Shown: positions 33,907 to 43,039, counted from the stretch's first letter. The stretch is DNA of 64,000 nt from Nocardioides cavernae (GCF_013410035.1 NZ_JACCBW010000002.1:1116001-1180000); one strand, 5' to 3'. A program made the numbers and translations. Notes: a model not told the origin generated them from the letters alone.

Positions 33907-35472
33907 GTGAGGTCCCTGAGCCAGCTGCGGCGTCCCGGCGCGCTGGACGTCCTCCGGATCGACGGCGACGCCATCGTCCTCGGCGCGTCGCGCGAGCGGC
34001 TCGTCGACATCGCCTTCGACGGCCGGCGGATCTGGTCCTTCTGGCTCGTCCGCGACGGGGAGCAGCGCGAGGACGGCGTCCACGTGGTGTGGCCCAAGCC
34101 GCTGCGCCCGTTCCTCGACGGCGTCACCGACGTGACGATGACCGACCCCGGCACCGACACGGTCCTCTACTCCCAGACCGTCCGGTTTGGCGACCGGCCC
34201 GAGCGGATCGACGTGGTCAACCCGGCCGGACGCCCCCTCGCGATCGACAAGTCGCTCAAGCTCGTCGAGACCTTCGACACCCGCGACGCCGCCCAGGTCG
34301 AGCCGCTCCTCGACGCGATCGACGAGGTCCTCGGGGCGCTCCGTGCGGTGGGCCTCGACGCGTTCCTGGCCTACGGCACCGCGCTCGGCGCGATCCGCGA
34401 CGGCGGCCTCATCGGCCACGACAGCGACGCCGACCTGGGCTACGTCAGCTCCCACGACCACCCCGTCGACGTGATCCGGGAGTCGTTCCGGATCCAGCGC
34501 GCGCTCACCGACATGGGCTACCGCGTCACCCGCTACTCCGCGATCGCCCTGAAGGTCCACGTGGAGGAGAGCGACGGCCTCGACCGCGGCCTCGACGTGT
34601 TCGGCGGCTTCATGCGCGACGGCATCCTCTACCTCATGGGCGAGATCGCCGTGCCGTTCCGGCGCGACTGGATCTACCCCCTCGGCCGGGCCTCGCTCGA
34701 GGGCCGCGAGTTCCCGGTGCCGGCCAACGCCGACAAGTTCCTCACCGCGACCTACGGGCCGCGGTGGCGCGTGCCGGACCCGGCCTACAAGTTCACCACC
34801 CCGGCGAGCACCATCGAGCTGTTCAACGGGTGGTTCCGCGGCATGCGCACCGGCCGCGCGGGCTGGCACGGCTACCACAAGCGCACCATCCACCTGGAGC
34901 CGTCGGTCACCGACGTCGCCCGGCAGGTGGCCGAGCGGCACCCGGACCTCGCGACCTACGTCGACATCGGGTGCGGCCGGGGGGCCGACGTGGCGTTCTT
35001 CGCCGACCGGGGCGTCAACGCCGTCGGCCTCGACTTCCAGCCGTACGCCTACGACGCCGAGGCCGAGCGCCGTGCGGACGACCCGCGGGCGACGTTCCAG
35101 CTGTTCAACCTCCTCGAGCTGCGCCACGTGCTGGCCGTCCCGGCCTGGATCGCCCGGATGCCCGGCCCCCGGGCCGTCGGGTGCGTGCATGTGGTGGAGC
35201 GGCTGGGGCGGCGCGGTCGCCTCAACATGCTGCGGGCGTCCCGGATGGTGCTCGCGGGCACCGACGGCACCCTGCACCTGCAGTTCCTGAGCGAGAAGGG
35301 CCGCGACGGCTACGCTCGCCGCACCGGTGCCCGCAAGCCGCTCGACCCGGCGATCGTGCTCGCCGAGGTGGCGGAGTCCGGTGGCCGCGTGCTCGAGGAC
35401 GTACGCACCCGGGTGTCGGCCGAGCCCGGGAGCTCGCAGGTGTGCCGCATGATCATCGACTGGAACGCGTGA
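33907..35472 (+). CDS. LicD-like nucleotidyltransferase fused to a methyltransferase
   Basis: 521 residues from GTG 33907 (leaderless by TATACT). Residues ~110-290 match the LicD fold: FLAYGTALGAIRDGGLIGHD, then SDADLGY, the acidic pair used in phosphocholine-type transfer to teichoic acids or glycans. Residues ~345-515 are a Rossmann methyltransferase with motif I YVDIGCGRGADVAFFADRG and acidic GLDFQ. The N-terminal ~100 residues are an extra beta-rich domain. A single polypeptide could thus add a phospho-substituent and methylate it or the sugar. The combination is unusual; neither acceptor is known. Confidence 0.75.
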   Translation: MRSLSQLRRPGALDVLRIDGDAIVLGASRERLVDIAFDGRRIWSFWLVRDGEQREDGVHVVWPKPLRPFLDGVTDVTMTDPGTDTVLYSQTVRFGDRPERIDVVNPAGRPLAIDKSLKLVETFDTRDAAQVEPLLDAIDEVLGALRAVGLDAFLAYGTALGAIRDGGLIGHDSDADLGYVSSHDHPVDVIRESFRIQRALTDMGYRVTRYSAIALKVHVEESDGLDRGLDVFGGFMRDGILYLMGEIAVPFRRDWIYPLGRASLEGREFPVPANADKFLTATYGPRWRVPDPAYKFTTPASTIELFNGWFRGMRTGRAGWHGYHKRTIHLEPSVTDVARQVAERHPDLATYVDIGCGRGADVAFFADRGVNAVGLDFQPYAYDAEAERRADDPRATFQLFNLLELRHVLAVPAWIARMPGPRAVGCVHVVERLGRRGRLNMLRASRMVLAGTDGTLHLQFLSEKGRDGYARRTGARKPLDPAIVLAEVAESGGRVLEDVRTRVSAEPGSSQVCRMIIDWNA

Positions 35473-35486
35473 GGTGGGGAGCTGAC

Positions 35487-35711
35487 ATGTTCGGACGTGG
35501 CAACCGTGTGGGGAACCGGGCCGGGCTCGGCGGCGGCGACCTCGAGAAGCGGGTGGCCGCCCTCGAGGAGGCCGTGCAGGAGAACCGCGCCCTCAACGTG
35601 CGGCTGGCCGAGCTCACCGACGTCGTGACCGAGCTGCTGCTGCCGGTCGCCGCGCGCGACGAGGAGAGGCTGGAGGAGCTGCTCGGGAAGTACCGCGGGG
35701 ACTTCTCTTGA
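35487..35711 (+). CDS. Small coiled-coil protein (DUF6752-like)
   Basis: 74 residues from ATG 35487. Residues ~18-70 form a charged heptad-like helix (DLEKRVAALEEAVQENRALN, VRLAELTDVVTELLLPVAAR), predicted to be a coiled coil. No membrane segment or signal peptide. Its stop overlaps the start of the sulfotransferase-like gene as TTGA, so the two are made together and may interact. I associate such short proteins with Nocardioides sulfotransferase loci, but that is from memory. Confidence 0.75.
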   Translation: MFGRGNRVGNRAGLGGGDLEKRVAALEEAVQENRALNVRLAELTDVVTELLLPVAARDEERLEELLGKYRGDFS

Positions 35712-36775
35712 GCCCAGGCTCCCGGGGCGCCGGCGGGCCACGCCGGGTCTTCCTCCACATCGGCCTGCCCAAGACCGGCACGACCTACCTCCAGCAGGTG
35801 GTGTGGAGCAACCGCGACCGGCTGCGCTCCGCCGGGGTGCACCTGCCCGGGTTCGGGCACCGCGAGCACCTCTGGGCAGCACTCGACCTCCAGGAGCGAC
35901 CCCGCCTGGCCAAGCGCCACCCCGACGCACCCGGCGCCTGGCAGCGCCTCGTCGACGAGGCGAGGGCCCAGCAGTCCGACGTGCTGATCACCCACGAGTT
36001 CTTCTGCGGCGCGAGCGCCGGGCAGGCCGCCCGCGCGCTCGCCGCGTTCGGCGAGGCCGAGGTGCACCTCGTCGTCACCGCCCGCGACGCGGCGAGCACG
36101 GTGCTCGCCGGGTGGCAGGAGTCGGTCAAGAACGGCAGCACCGTCGGCCTCGACGAGGTGATGGCGGGCGAGCCCGCCGGCGGCCCGGAGTTCAGCATGC
36201 GCACCTGGGACCTCGCCGGGGTGCTCGAGCGCTGGACGCCCGACCTGCCGGCCGAGCGCGTGCACGTCCTCGTGATGCCCGGGCCCGGCGAGCCGCGCGG
36301 GCTGCACTGGCGGCACTTCGCGCAGGTGCTCGGCCTCGACCCCGCGGCGTACGCCGCACCCGACGACGCGGTCAACCCCGCCCTCGGCATCGTCCAGGTC
36401 GAGACCCTGCGCCTGGTCAACCAGTACCTCCCGAAGTACTCCGCGCAGGAGCGCGGCACGTGGATCCGCGGCTACCTCGCCGAGGACCTGCTCGCCCGGC
36501 AGCCCCGCGAGCGGGCGGGCCTGCCCGAGCAGCACCGCGCCCGCTTCGAGGAGCTAGACGCGGCGGCGACGGCGCTCGTGCGCGAGCGAGGGTTCCACGT
36601 GCTGGGCGACCTCGCCGGCCTCTCCGGGGGCGGCGCGGCCGCCCGCGGACGCCTCCCCGGAACGGTCTCGGCGCAGGAGATCGCCGAATCGGCCGCCCGG
36701 ATGGTCGCTGATATCGTGGCGGACGTCCGCGCGAGCACCCAGGACGTGGTGCCGCGGTCCCGGGGGAGTCGCTGA
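35708..36775 (+). CDS. Sulfotransferase-like protein
   Basis: 355 residues from TTG 35708, coupled to the preceding stop. The PAPS-binding 5'-phosphosulfate loop is visible as VFLHIGLPKTGTTYLQQVVW (residues ~14-33), and VTARDAASTVLAGWQES matches the 3'-phosphate-binding Arg/Ser region. These enzymes transfer sulfate from PAPS to sugars or lipids; the acceptor is unknown. The rest is helical and Arg/Ala-rich. A paralogue lies at 51682-52758. In this cluster it may sulfate a surface glycan. Confidence 0.8.
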   Translation: MSPGSRGAGGPRRVFLHIGLPKTGTTYLQQVVWSNRDRLRSAGVHLPGFGHREHLWAALDLQERPRLAKRHPDAPGAWQRLVDEARAQQSDVLITHEFFCGASAGQAARALAAFGEAEVHLVVTARDAASTVLAGWQESVKNGSTVGLDEVMAGEPAGGPEFSMRTWDLAGVLERWTPDLPAERVHVLVMPGPGEPRGLHWRHFAQVLGLDPAAYAAPDDAVNPALGIVQVETLRLVNQYLPKYSAQERGTWIRGYLAEDLLARQPRERAGLPEQHRARFEELDAAATALVRERGFHVLGDLAGLSGGGAAARGRLPGTVSAQEIAESAARMVADIVADVRASTQDVVPRSRGSR

Positions 36776-36810
36776 CCCGGGTGCCGGAGGGCACCCTGAG
36801 GAGTGTTGTT

Positions 36811-38250
36811 GTGCGTTCGAAGTTCATTGCCCTGACGGCTGCCGTCGCGCTGACGGCGTCGCTCGGCCCCGCCACCGCTGCGACCACGTCGGCGCCGGCC
36901 CCCGCGTCGAGCGCCGCCCCGGCAGCCAAGGCCCCGGTCGCCCCGGCCGCACGCAAGGCCGGCAAGCCCAACAAGAAGTGGAAGGTCCCGACGGGGCCGA
37001 AGTTCAACAACCCGATGATCCCGAAGGACCGCTTCGTCATCGAGCGCCACGTGCTGCGGGCCATCCGCAACACGCCCAAGGGCGAGAAGATCACGATCTC
37101 GGCCTACTCCCTCGACCGGCAGGTCTTCGCCGACGAGCTGATCCGCGCGAAGAAGCGCGGCGTCAAGGTCAAGGTGCTCCTCAACGACCATCTCGTCCCG
37201 AGCGCGCAGACCCGGATCCAGAAGGTGCTCGGCGCCAACACCAAGAAGAAGAGCTTCCTCAAGCGCTGCGTCTCGGGGTGCCGGGCCGACGAGAACGAGT
37301 ACAACAACCTGCACAGCAAGTTCTACCTGTTCAGCAAGACCGGCCGGAACCGCAACGTCGTCATGCTCGGCTCCTACAACATGACGCTCAACGCCGTACG
37401 CTGGCAGTGGAACGACCTCTGGACCACGGTCGGCAAGAAGACGCTCTACAACGAGTTCGTCCAGCTGTTCAACGACATGCGTCCCGACTGGGACAAGCGC
37501 CGTGCCTCCTACGTCTTCTGCGAGAACGGCCGCGACTGCCCGGCCGGCGACCAGCAGAAGTACTACAACGTCGTCTTCCCGCGCCACACCACGCCCGGCA
37601 AGGACGTCGTCCTCGACATCCTCAACAACGTCCAGTGCGTCTACACCGACGCCGCCGGCGTGCAGCGCCGCACCCGTCTCGCGCTGTCGATGCACACCAT
37701 GCGCGGCGGGCGAGGCAACTACATCGCCGACAAGCTCCGCGACCTGTACGCCCAGGGCTGCGCGCTGCGTGTCAACTACGGCCTGATGGGCTTCCACACC
37801 AAGCAGCACATCGGCGCCCCGACCGCGCGCGGCCGCGTGCCGCTGCGCTCGACCGGGTTCAACCTGGCCGACGACGTCCCGACGGGCGACCCCGAGATCG
37901 ACAACATGCCCGAGAGCATCGAGCGCTACACGCACCACAAGTACTTCGTGCTCAAGGGCTCCTACAAGGGCAACGTCGACAGCAACATCGTGTGGACCGG
38001 GTCGACCAACTGGTCGAGCCTCGGCACGCCGCAGGACGAGATCATGTTCAACGTCCACGGCCGCGGCGTGGTGCGCGACTACCTGAAGAACTTCAACCTG
38101 ATGTGGAAGAAGCCCTTCAGCCGCGACGCCTACACCACGACGTACTCGGAGTGGAAGACGGTCAACGGCCGCCGGGTCGGCAGCAAGCCGGTCACCACCA
38201 TCGAGCCGGACCGGCTCACGCCGGGCGGCCCGACCTGGGAGAACGACTGA
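36811..38250 (+). CDS. Exported phospholipase D-like domain protein
   Basis: 479 residues from GTG 36811, which follows a GAGGAG ribosome-binding site and begins an ordinary signal peptide (MRSKFIALTAAVALTASLG). Two PLD-type motifs mark the bilobed domain: NLHSKFYLFS...GSYNMT near residues 165-190 and YTHHKYFVL...GSTNW near 375-400. His, Lys and the downstream GS-N are kept in both, but the HxKxxxxD aspartate is Ser in one and Lys in the other. It likely cleaves phosphodiesters outside the cell. It is the last gene of the co-directional surface cluster. Confidence 0.85.
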   Translation: MRSKFIALTAAVALTASLGPATAATTSAPAPASSAAPAAKAPVAPAARKAGKPNKKWKVPTGPKFNNPMIPKDRFVIERHVLRAIRNTPKGEKITISAYSLDRQVFADELIRAKKRGVKVKVLLNDHLVPSAQTRIQKVLGANTKKKSFLKRCVSGCRADENEYNNLHSKFYLFSKTGRNRNVVMLGSYNMTLNAVRWQWNDLWTTVGKKTLYNEFVQLFNDMRPDWDKRRASYVFCENGRDCPAGDQQKYYNVVFPRHTTPGKDVVLDILNNVQCVYTDAAGVQRRTRLALSMHTMRGGRGNYIADKLRDLYAQGCALRVNYGLMGFHTKQHIGAPTARGRVPLRSTGFNLADDVPTGDPEIDNMPESIERYTHHKYFVLKGSYKGNVDSNIVWTGSTNWSSLGTPQDEIMFNVHGRGVVRDYLKNFNLMWKKPFSRDAYTTTYSEWKTVNGRRVGSKPVTTIEPDRLTPGGPTWEND

Positions 38251-38261
38251 CCGAGCGGGTC

Positions 38262-38876
38262 TCAGCCCTCGCGGCCGGACGCCTTCGACGCGTCCTCCGC
38301 CGGCAGGAGTGACTCGGCGAGGCTGCGGACCGTCTCCACGTCGGGACCCTGCAGCACGACGGTGCTGCCCTTGAGGTCGTAGGCCAGCACGGCTGCGCCG
38401 CTGTGGTCCCACGCGGCCCACGGGCCGGTGCCCCAGTCGGTGAGGTCGACGGCCTCGACGCTCGTCAGGCCGGACGCGGAGCCGAGCGCCTCGTCGGCGG
38501 TGCCGGGCAGCTGGTCGAGCACCACGTCGCCGGTGGGCGCGGTGAACTCCATGCGCCACCACTGCGGGTCGGGCTGGTAGCCGCCCCCGACCGTGGTCCA
38601 GCCGTCGGGCAGCGTCGAGGGCACCATCGTGATGAGGTCGTCGTCGACGGCGCGCAGCGCGGCCTTCTTGTACGTCGCCTCGACCGCGGGCTCGTCACCG
38701 AAGTCGATCGGGTCGACCGGCGCCGCGGGCGTCTCGGTGGTGGTCTCGCTGGGTGAGGCGCTCGCCGACGGGTCGCTCGCACTGTCGGGGGAGTCGCCCG
38801 AGTCCTGCCCGCACGCTCCGGCGAGCAGGACGAGTGAGGCGCCGAGGGCTGGTCCGATCGCACGGGTGAGTCGCAT
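38262..38876 (-). CDS. Lipoprotein of unknown function
   Basis: 204 residues. Signal peptide with lipobox LLAGAC (Cys near residue 23), then a Ser/Asp/Thr-rich linker of about 35 residues and a compact C-terminal domain (residues ~65-200) with Trp-rich TWTT-like turns (PDGWTTVGGG, QWWRMEFTAP). The domain size and pattern resemble DUF4245-like lipoproteins, but this is not certain. It converges on the PLD-like gene across 11 bp. A GAGACT hexamer lies 7 nt upstream of the ATG. Confidence 0.75.
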   Translation of the reverse strand: MRLTRAIGPALGASLVLLAGACGQDSGDSPDSASDPSASASPSETTTETPAAPVDPIDFGDEPAVEATYKKAALRAVDDDLITMVPSTLPDGWTTVGGGYQPDPQWWRMEFTAPTGDVVLDQLPGTADEALGSASGLTSVEAVDLTDWGTGPWAAWDHSGAAVLAYDLKGSTVVLQGPDVETVRSLAESLLPAEDASKASGREG

Positions 38877-39007
38877 GCACTCCAGTCTCTCACGTCACGC
38901 CCGACGCTGGGGCGTGTGACGACCGTCTCGCCCCGCCGCCCTGCCCACGGTGAACGATCGATAACTAGACTCCGAGCGATCCAGCCGCGAGCGCACAGGA
39001 GCCCCGC

Positions 39008-40204
39008 ATGCCCCGCCTCTGCCAGACCGACGGCCTCTCCGAGGACCAGACCGAGATCCTCAAGGCCGTGCGCCAGTTCGTGGACGAGCAGATCATCCCG
39101 GTGGCCCAGGAGCTCGAGCACGCGGACGAGTACCCGACCGAGATCATCGAGGGGCTCAAGGAGCTCGGCGTGTTCGGCCTGACGATCCCCGAGGAGTTCG
39201 GTGGTCTCGGCGAGAGCCTGCTGACGTACGCCCTGGTGGTCGAGGAGATCGCGCGCGGGTGGATGAGCGTCTCGGGCGTGATCAACACGCACTTCATCGT
39301 GGCCTACATGCTCGTCCAGCACGGCACGCAGGCGCAGAAGGAGAAGTACCTGCCGAGGATGGCGACCGGCGAGGTCCGCGGCGCGTTCTCCATGTCCGAG
39401 CCCGGCCTGGGCTCCGACGTGTCCGCGGTGTCCACCAAGGCCACCGTGCAGGACGACGGGTCGTACTCGATCACGGGGCAGAAGATGTGGCTGACCAACG
39501 GCGCCACCTCCACCCTGGTCGCGCTGCTGACCAAGACCGACGAGGGTGCCGACTCGGTCTACAAGAACATGACCACCTTCCTCGTCGAGAAGGAGCCCGG
39601 GTTCGGCGAGACCGCGCAGGGGGTCACCGTGCCGGGCAAGATCGACAAGATGGGCTACAAGGGCGTCGAGACCACCGAGCTCGTCCTCGAGGGCCACCGC
39701 ATCTCCGCGGACCAGGTCCTGGGCGGGGATTCCGGCAAGGGCTTCTTCCAGATGATGGACGGCGTCGAGGTCGGCCGTGTCAACGTCGCGGCACGCGCGT
39801 GCGGGCTGGCGTGGCGCGGCTTCGAGCTCGCCATCGCCTACGCCCAGCAGCGCAAGACCTTCGGCAAGGCGATCGCGGAGCACCAGGCGGTGCTGTTCCG
39901 GCTCGCGGAGATGGCCACCAAGGTCGAGGTCGCCCACACGATGATGGTCAAGGCCGCCCGCCTCAAGGACACCGGCCAGCGCATGGACGTCGAGGCCGGG
40001 ATGGCCAAGATGGTCGCGAGCGAGAACGCCAACGAGGTCGTCGAGGACTCGTTCCGCATCCACGGCGGCTACGGCTACTCCAAGGAGTACGAGATCGAGC
40101 GGCTGATGCGCGAGGTCAAGTTCATGCTCATCGGCGAGGGCACCTCCGACATCCAGAAGATGATCATCGGTCGCAGCCTGCTCAAGGACTACCGGCTGCG
40201 CTGA
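39008..40204 (+). CDS. Acyl-CoA dehydrogenase
   Basis: 398 residues from ATG 39008 with AGGAG upstream. The family signature stretches are present: FSMSEPGLGSDVSAVSTKA (FAD/substrate binding), RKTFGKAIAEHQAVLFRLAEM, and GGYGYSKEYEIERLMREVK. The catalytic base position is the Glu of LIGEGTSDIQ near residue 380. It oxidises acyl-CoA to enoyl-CoA with electron transfer to ETF; chain-length preference cannot be read. It stands alone; a TAGACT -10 lies about 40 bp upstream. Confidence 0.92.
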   Translation: MPRLCQTDGLSEDQTEILKAVRQFVDEQIIPVAQELEHADEYPTEIIEGLKELGVFGLTIPEEFGGLGESLLTYALVVEEIARGWMSVSGVINTHFIVAYMLVQHGTQAQKEKYLPRMATGEVRGAFSMSEPGLGSDVSAVSTKATVQDDGSYSITGQKMWLTNGATSTLVALLTKTDEGADSVYKNMTTFLVEKEPGFGETAQGVTVPGKIDKMGYKGVETTELVLEGHRISADQVLGGDSGKGFFQMMDGVEVGRVNVAARACGLAWRGFELAIAYAQQRKTFGKAIAEHQAVLFRLAEMATKVEVAHTMMVKAARLKDTGQRMDVEAGMAKMVASENANEVVEDSFRIHGGYGYSKEYEIERLMREVKFMLIGEGTSDIQKMIIGRSLLKDYRLR

Positions 40205-40223
40205 GCCCGCGGGCGGGGGAGCG

Positions 40224-41429
40224 TCAGGCGCGGGCCTCGGCCTCGGCGTCCGCCGCGGCCAGCGCCTCGCTGGCCGCCTCGACGACGTCGGGGGACAGGA
40301 CGTGCTCGATCGCGAGCGCGGAGGCGCCGAGCACGGCAGCCTCGCCGCCGGCGCGTGAGGTCACGATGCGCAGGTGCTCGGTGGCCAGCGGTAGCGACCG
40401 CTGGTAGACCGACTCGCGTATCCCGGCGAGCAGGTGCTCGCCCGCGCCGGCCACCTGGCCCCCGATGACGACGACCGACGGGTTGATGAGGTTGACCATC
40501 GTCGCGACGACCTCGCCGATGTCGCGGCCCGCCTGCCGGACGACCGCCATGGCCGCCTGGCTGCCCGAGCGGACCAGCTCGACCACGTCGCCGCCGGTCT
40601 CGGCGTCCTCGCCCTGGGCGCGTACGGCCGTGGCCAGCGCCGGTCCCGCCGCGACCGCCTCGAGGCAGCCGGAGTTGCCGCAGCGGCAGGGGACGTCGTC
40701 GGCGCCGGGGACGCGGACGTGGCCGAGGTCGCCGGCGGTGCCCTGCGCACCGCGCTGGAGGATGCCGCCGGACACGATGCCGGCGCCGATGCCGGTCGCG
40801 ACCTTGATCAGGACGAGGTCGTCGACGTCGCGCAGGTGCCTGCGGCGCTCGCCGAGGGCCATGATGTTGACGTCGTTGTCGACCAGGACGGGCACGGGGT
40901 AGGTCTGCTGGAGGTGCCCGGGGACGTCGAAGCGGTCCCACCCGGGCATGATCGGCGGGTTGATCGGGCGGCCGGTGGAGTGCTCGACCGGTCCGGGCAG
41001 GCCGATGCCGATCGCGGCGAGGTCCTCGATCGGGCGCTCCGTGGCGGCGACGAGCTCGCGCACCGACTCCAGCACCCAGCTCAGCACCGCCTCGGGGCCG
41101 TCGGCGACCGCGATCTGCGCGTCGACCTCGCCGAGGATCGAGCCGTTGAGGTCGGTCAGGGCGGCGCTCGCGTGCGTCGCGCCGATGTCGACGCCCACGA
41201 CGAGCTTGGCGGTCGGGTTCAGCGCGAAGAGGGCCGGGGGTCGGCCACCGGTCGAGCGGGCGCCACCGAACGGGGCGACGAGCCCCAGGCGCATCAACGT
41301 GTCGATGCGGGCGGTGATCGTCGAGCGCGCCAGACCCGTCGCCTCGGCCAGCTGGGCGCGGGTCCAGGGCCTTCCGTCACGGAGGAGATCGAAGAGCTCA
41401 CCGGTGCGCACCGCCGGAGTCAAGCACAT
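40224..41429 (-). CDS. ROK family transcriptional regulator
   Basis: 401 residues. N-terminal winged helix (residues ~15-70: WTRAQLAEATGLARSTITARIDTLMRLGL) and a ROK sugar-kinase-like domain with VVGVDIGATHASAALTD and the zinc cluster CRCGNSGCLEAV. Such proteins are sugar-responsive repressors. It is divergent from the ABC operon across 77 bp containing an imperfect palindrome, so it very probably controls that operon. The start ATG 41429 is preferred; a GTG six codons in is possible. Confidence 0.92.
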   Translation of the reverse strand: MCLTPAVRTGELFDLLRDGRPWTRAQLAEATGLARSTITARIDTLMRLGLVAPFGGARSTGGRPPALFALNPTAKLVVGVDIGATHASAALTDLNGSILGEVDAQIAVADGPEAVLSWVLESVRELVAATERPIEDLAAIGIGLPGPVEHSTGRPINPPIMPGWDRFDVPGHLQQTYPVPVLVDNDVNIMALGERRRHLRDVDDLVLIKVATGIGAGIVSGGILQRGAQGTAGDLGHVRVPGADDVPCRCGNSGCLEAVAAGPALATAVRAQGEDAETGGDVVELVRSGSQAAMAVVRQAGRDIGEVVATMVNLINPSVVVIGGQVAGAGEHLLAGIRESVYQRSLPLATEHLRIVTSRAGGEAAVLGASALAIEHVLSPDVVEAASEALAAADAEAEARA

Positions 41430-41456
41430 GCACGACTTTGCACGCTAGGCCTAAGA

Positions 41457-41480
41457 CTTTTGAGAGTCGCTCGACAAAAG
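41457..41480 (+). promoter_or_regulatory. Candidate ROK operator
   Basis: CTTTTG (41457-41462) and CAAAAG (41475-41480) are inverted 12 nt apart, with GAG/CTC symmetry inside. T/A-rich arms with a GC centre are typical of ROK-family operators, and the site sits between the divergent repressor and ABC genes. Confidence 0.55.
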
Positions 41481-41494
41481 CCCGTGACGCGTGC

Positions 41495-41500
41495 CACAGT
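41495..41500 (+). promoter_or_regulatory. -10-like CACAGT before the ABC operon
   Basis: CACAGT ends 6 nt before GTG 41507, giving the leaderless spacing and placing the operator just upstream. Confidence 0.45.
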
Positions 41501-41506
41501 GACGCC

Positions 41507-43039
41507 GTGCCCCCTGACACCACCCCCGCGAACGCCGCACCGGACGCGTTGGTCGCCACTGGCATGACCAAGAGCTTCTTCGGCAACACCGTCCTCGACG
41601 GCCTCGACCTGACCCTGCGCGCCGGCGAGGTCCACGGACTCGTCGGCGAGAACGGCGCCGGCAAGTCGACGCTGATGAAGATGCTGGCCGGCGTCTACAC
41701 CCCCGACGGCGGGACGATCGTCGTGGCCGGCGAGCAGGTCTCGTTCAGCCACCCCGTGCAGGCGCAGCGCGCCGGCGTGTCGACCGTCTTCCAGGAGTTC
41801 AACCTCCTCCTCGAGCGCACGATCGCCGAGAACATCTGGCTCGGCCGCGAGCCCCGGCGCTTCGGCAGGGCCGGTCCCGTCGACACCGCCCGGATGCGCC
41901 GCGACACCGAGGAGCTGCTCACCGGCCTCGGCGTGTCCGGCCTCAAGGCGAGCACCCTCGTGCGCAGCCTCTCGGTCGCCGAGCAGCAGATCGTCGAGAT
42001 CGCCAAGGCGGTCAGCTTCGACGCCAAGGTGATCCAGATGGACGAGCCCACCGCGGCGCTCGCCGACCACGAGGTCGAGCTGCTCTACTCGATCATCCGG
42101 CGGCTCACCGAGCGCGGCGTGGCGATCGTCTACGTCTCGCACCGGCTCAAGGAGATCTTCGACCTCTGCCAGACCATCACGATCCTCAAGGACGGCCAGC
42201 ACGTCGCCACCCGGCCGGCCGCCGAGCTGTCCGAGGCCGAGCTGGTCCGCCTCATGGTCGGTCGTCCGCTCACCACCTACTTCCCGGAGAAGCCCGTGGA
42301 CGTGGAGGTCGGCGAGGTCCGCCTGGCGCTGAGCGGCGTCGGCAACGGCTACGTCGACGACGTGTCGCTCGACGTCCGGGCCGGCGAGATCGTCGGTCTC
42401 GCCGGGCTGCAGGGCTCGGGTCGCACCGAGCTGCTCGAGACGGTCTTCGGCGTCCACCCGGTGGCGCGCGGGAGCATCTCCCTCGACGGCGCGCCGCTCA
42501 AGGTGAGCAGCCCGCGCCAGGGCGTACGCGCCCGCCTCGCCTTCATCACCGAGGACCGCAAGGCCAAGGGCCTCGCCCTCAACCAGTCGATCCTCGACAA
42601 CGCGCTCGGCGTCGTGCGCTCGGTCTTCCCGCGCCGCACGGGTCAGGCCCGCCGCGAGATGCCGGAGGTGCTGTCCAACCTCGACGTCGCCGCCGCCAGC
42701 CTCGGCCAGGAGGTGCAGTTCCTCTCCGGCGGCAACCAGCAGAAGGTCGTGCTCGCCCGCTGGCTCAGCATCGACCCGCTGGTCGTGCTGATGGACGAGC
42801 CCACCCGCGGCATCGACGTCGGCGCCAAGCACCGCGTCTACGAGCTGATGCGCGAGCTGACCCGGCAGGGCGTCGCCGTGCTGATGGTGTCCAGCGAGCT
42901 GCCCGAGGTGATCGGCATGTCCGACCGCATCCTCGTGATGCGCGACGGCCGCCTCGCGGGCGAGCTGCCCGCGGGTTCGACGGAGGAGGCCGTGCTCGCG
43001 ATGGCGACCGGCGCGACGAGCGAGGAGGACGCGGCATGA
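41507..43039 (+). CDS. Sugar ABC transporter ATPase (two nucleotide-binding domains)
   Basis: 510 residues from GTG 41507. Two fused ABC domains as in RbsA/MglA-type importers: first Walker A GENGAGKSTLMKML, LSVAEQQIVEIAKAV signature and MDEPTAAL; second domain with GLQGSGRTELLE, LSGGNQQKVVLARWL signature and MDEPTRGIDVGAK. The second Walker A is degenerate as usual for the family. It energises import through the two permeases encoded next, with which it overlaps by ATGA. Controlled by the adjacent ROK regulator. Confidence 0.94.
   Translation: MPPDTTPANAAPDALVATGMTKSFFGNTVLDGLDLTLRAGEVHGLVGENGAGKSTLMKMLAGVYTPDGGTIVVAGEQVSFSHPVQAQRAGVSTVFQEFNLLLERTIAENIWLGREPRRFGRAGPVDTARMRRDTEELLTGLGVSGLKASTLVRSLSVAEQQIVEIAKAVSFDAKVIQMDEPTAALADHEVELLYSIIRRLTERGVAIVYVSHRLKEIFDLCQTITILKDGQHVATRPAAELSEAELVRLMVGRPLTTYFPEKPVDVEVGEVRLALSGVGNGYVDDVSLDVRAGEIVGLAGLQGSGRTELLETVFGVHPVARGSISLDGAPLKVSSPRQGVRARLAFITEDRKAKGLALNQSILDNALGVVRSVFPRRTGQARREMPEVLSNLDVAAASLGQEVQFLSGGNQQKVVLARWLSIDPLVVLMDEPTRGIDVGAKHRVYELMRELTRQGVAVLMVSSELPEVIGMSDRILVMRDGRLAGELPAGSTEEAVLAMATGATSEEDAA

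Noticed and set aside
41438..41506. Upstream ATG for the ABC ATPase
   Set aside because: It would place the operator and -10 inside the gene and gives a non-family N-terminus; GTG 41507 has leaderless spacing.
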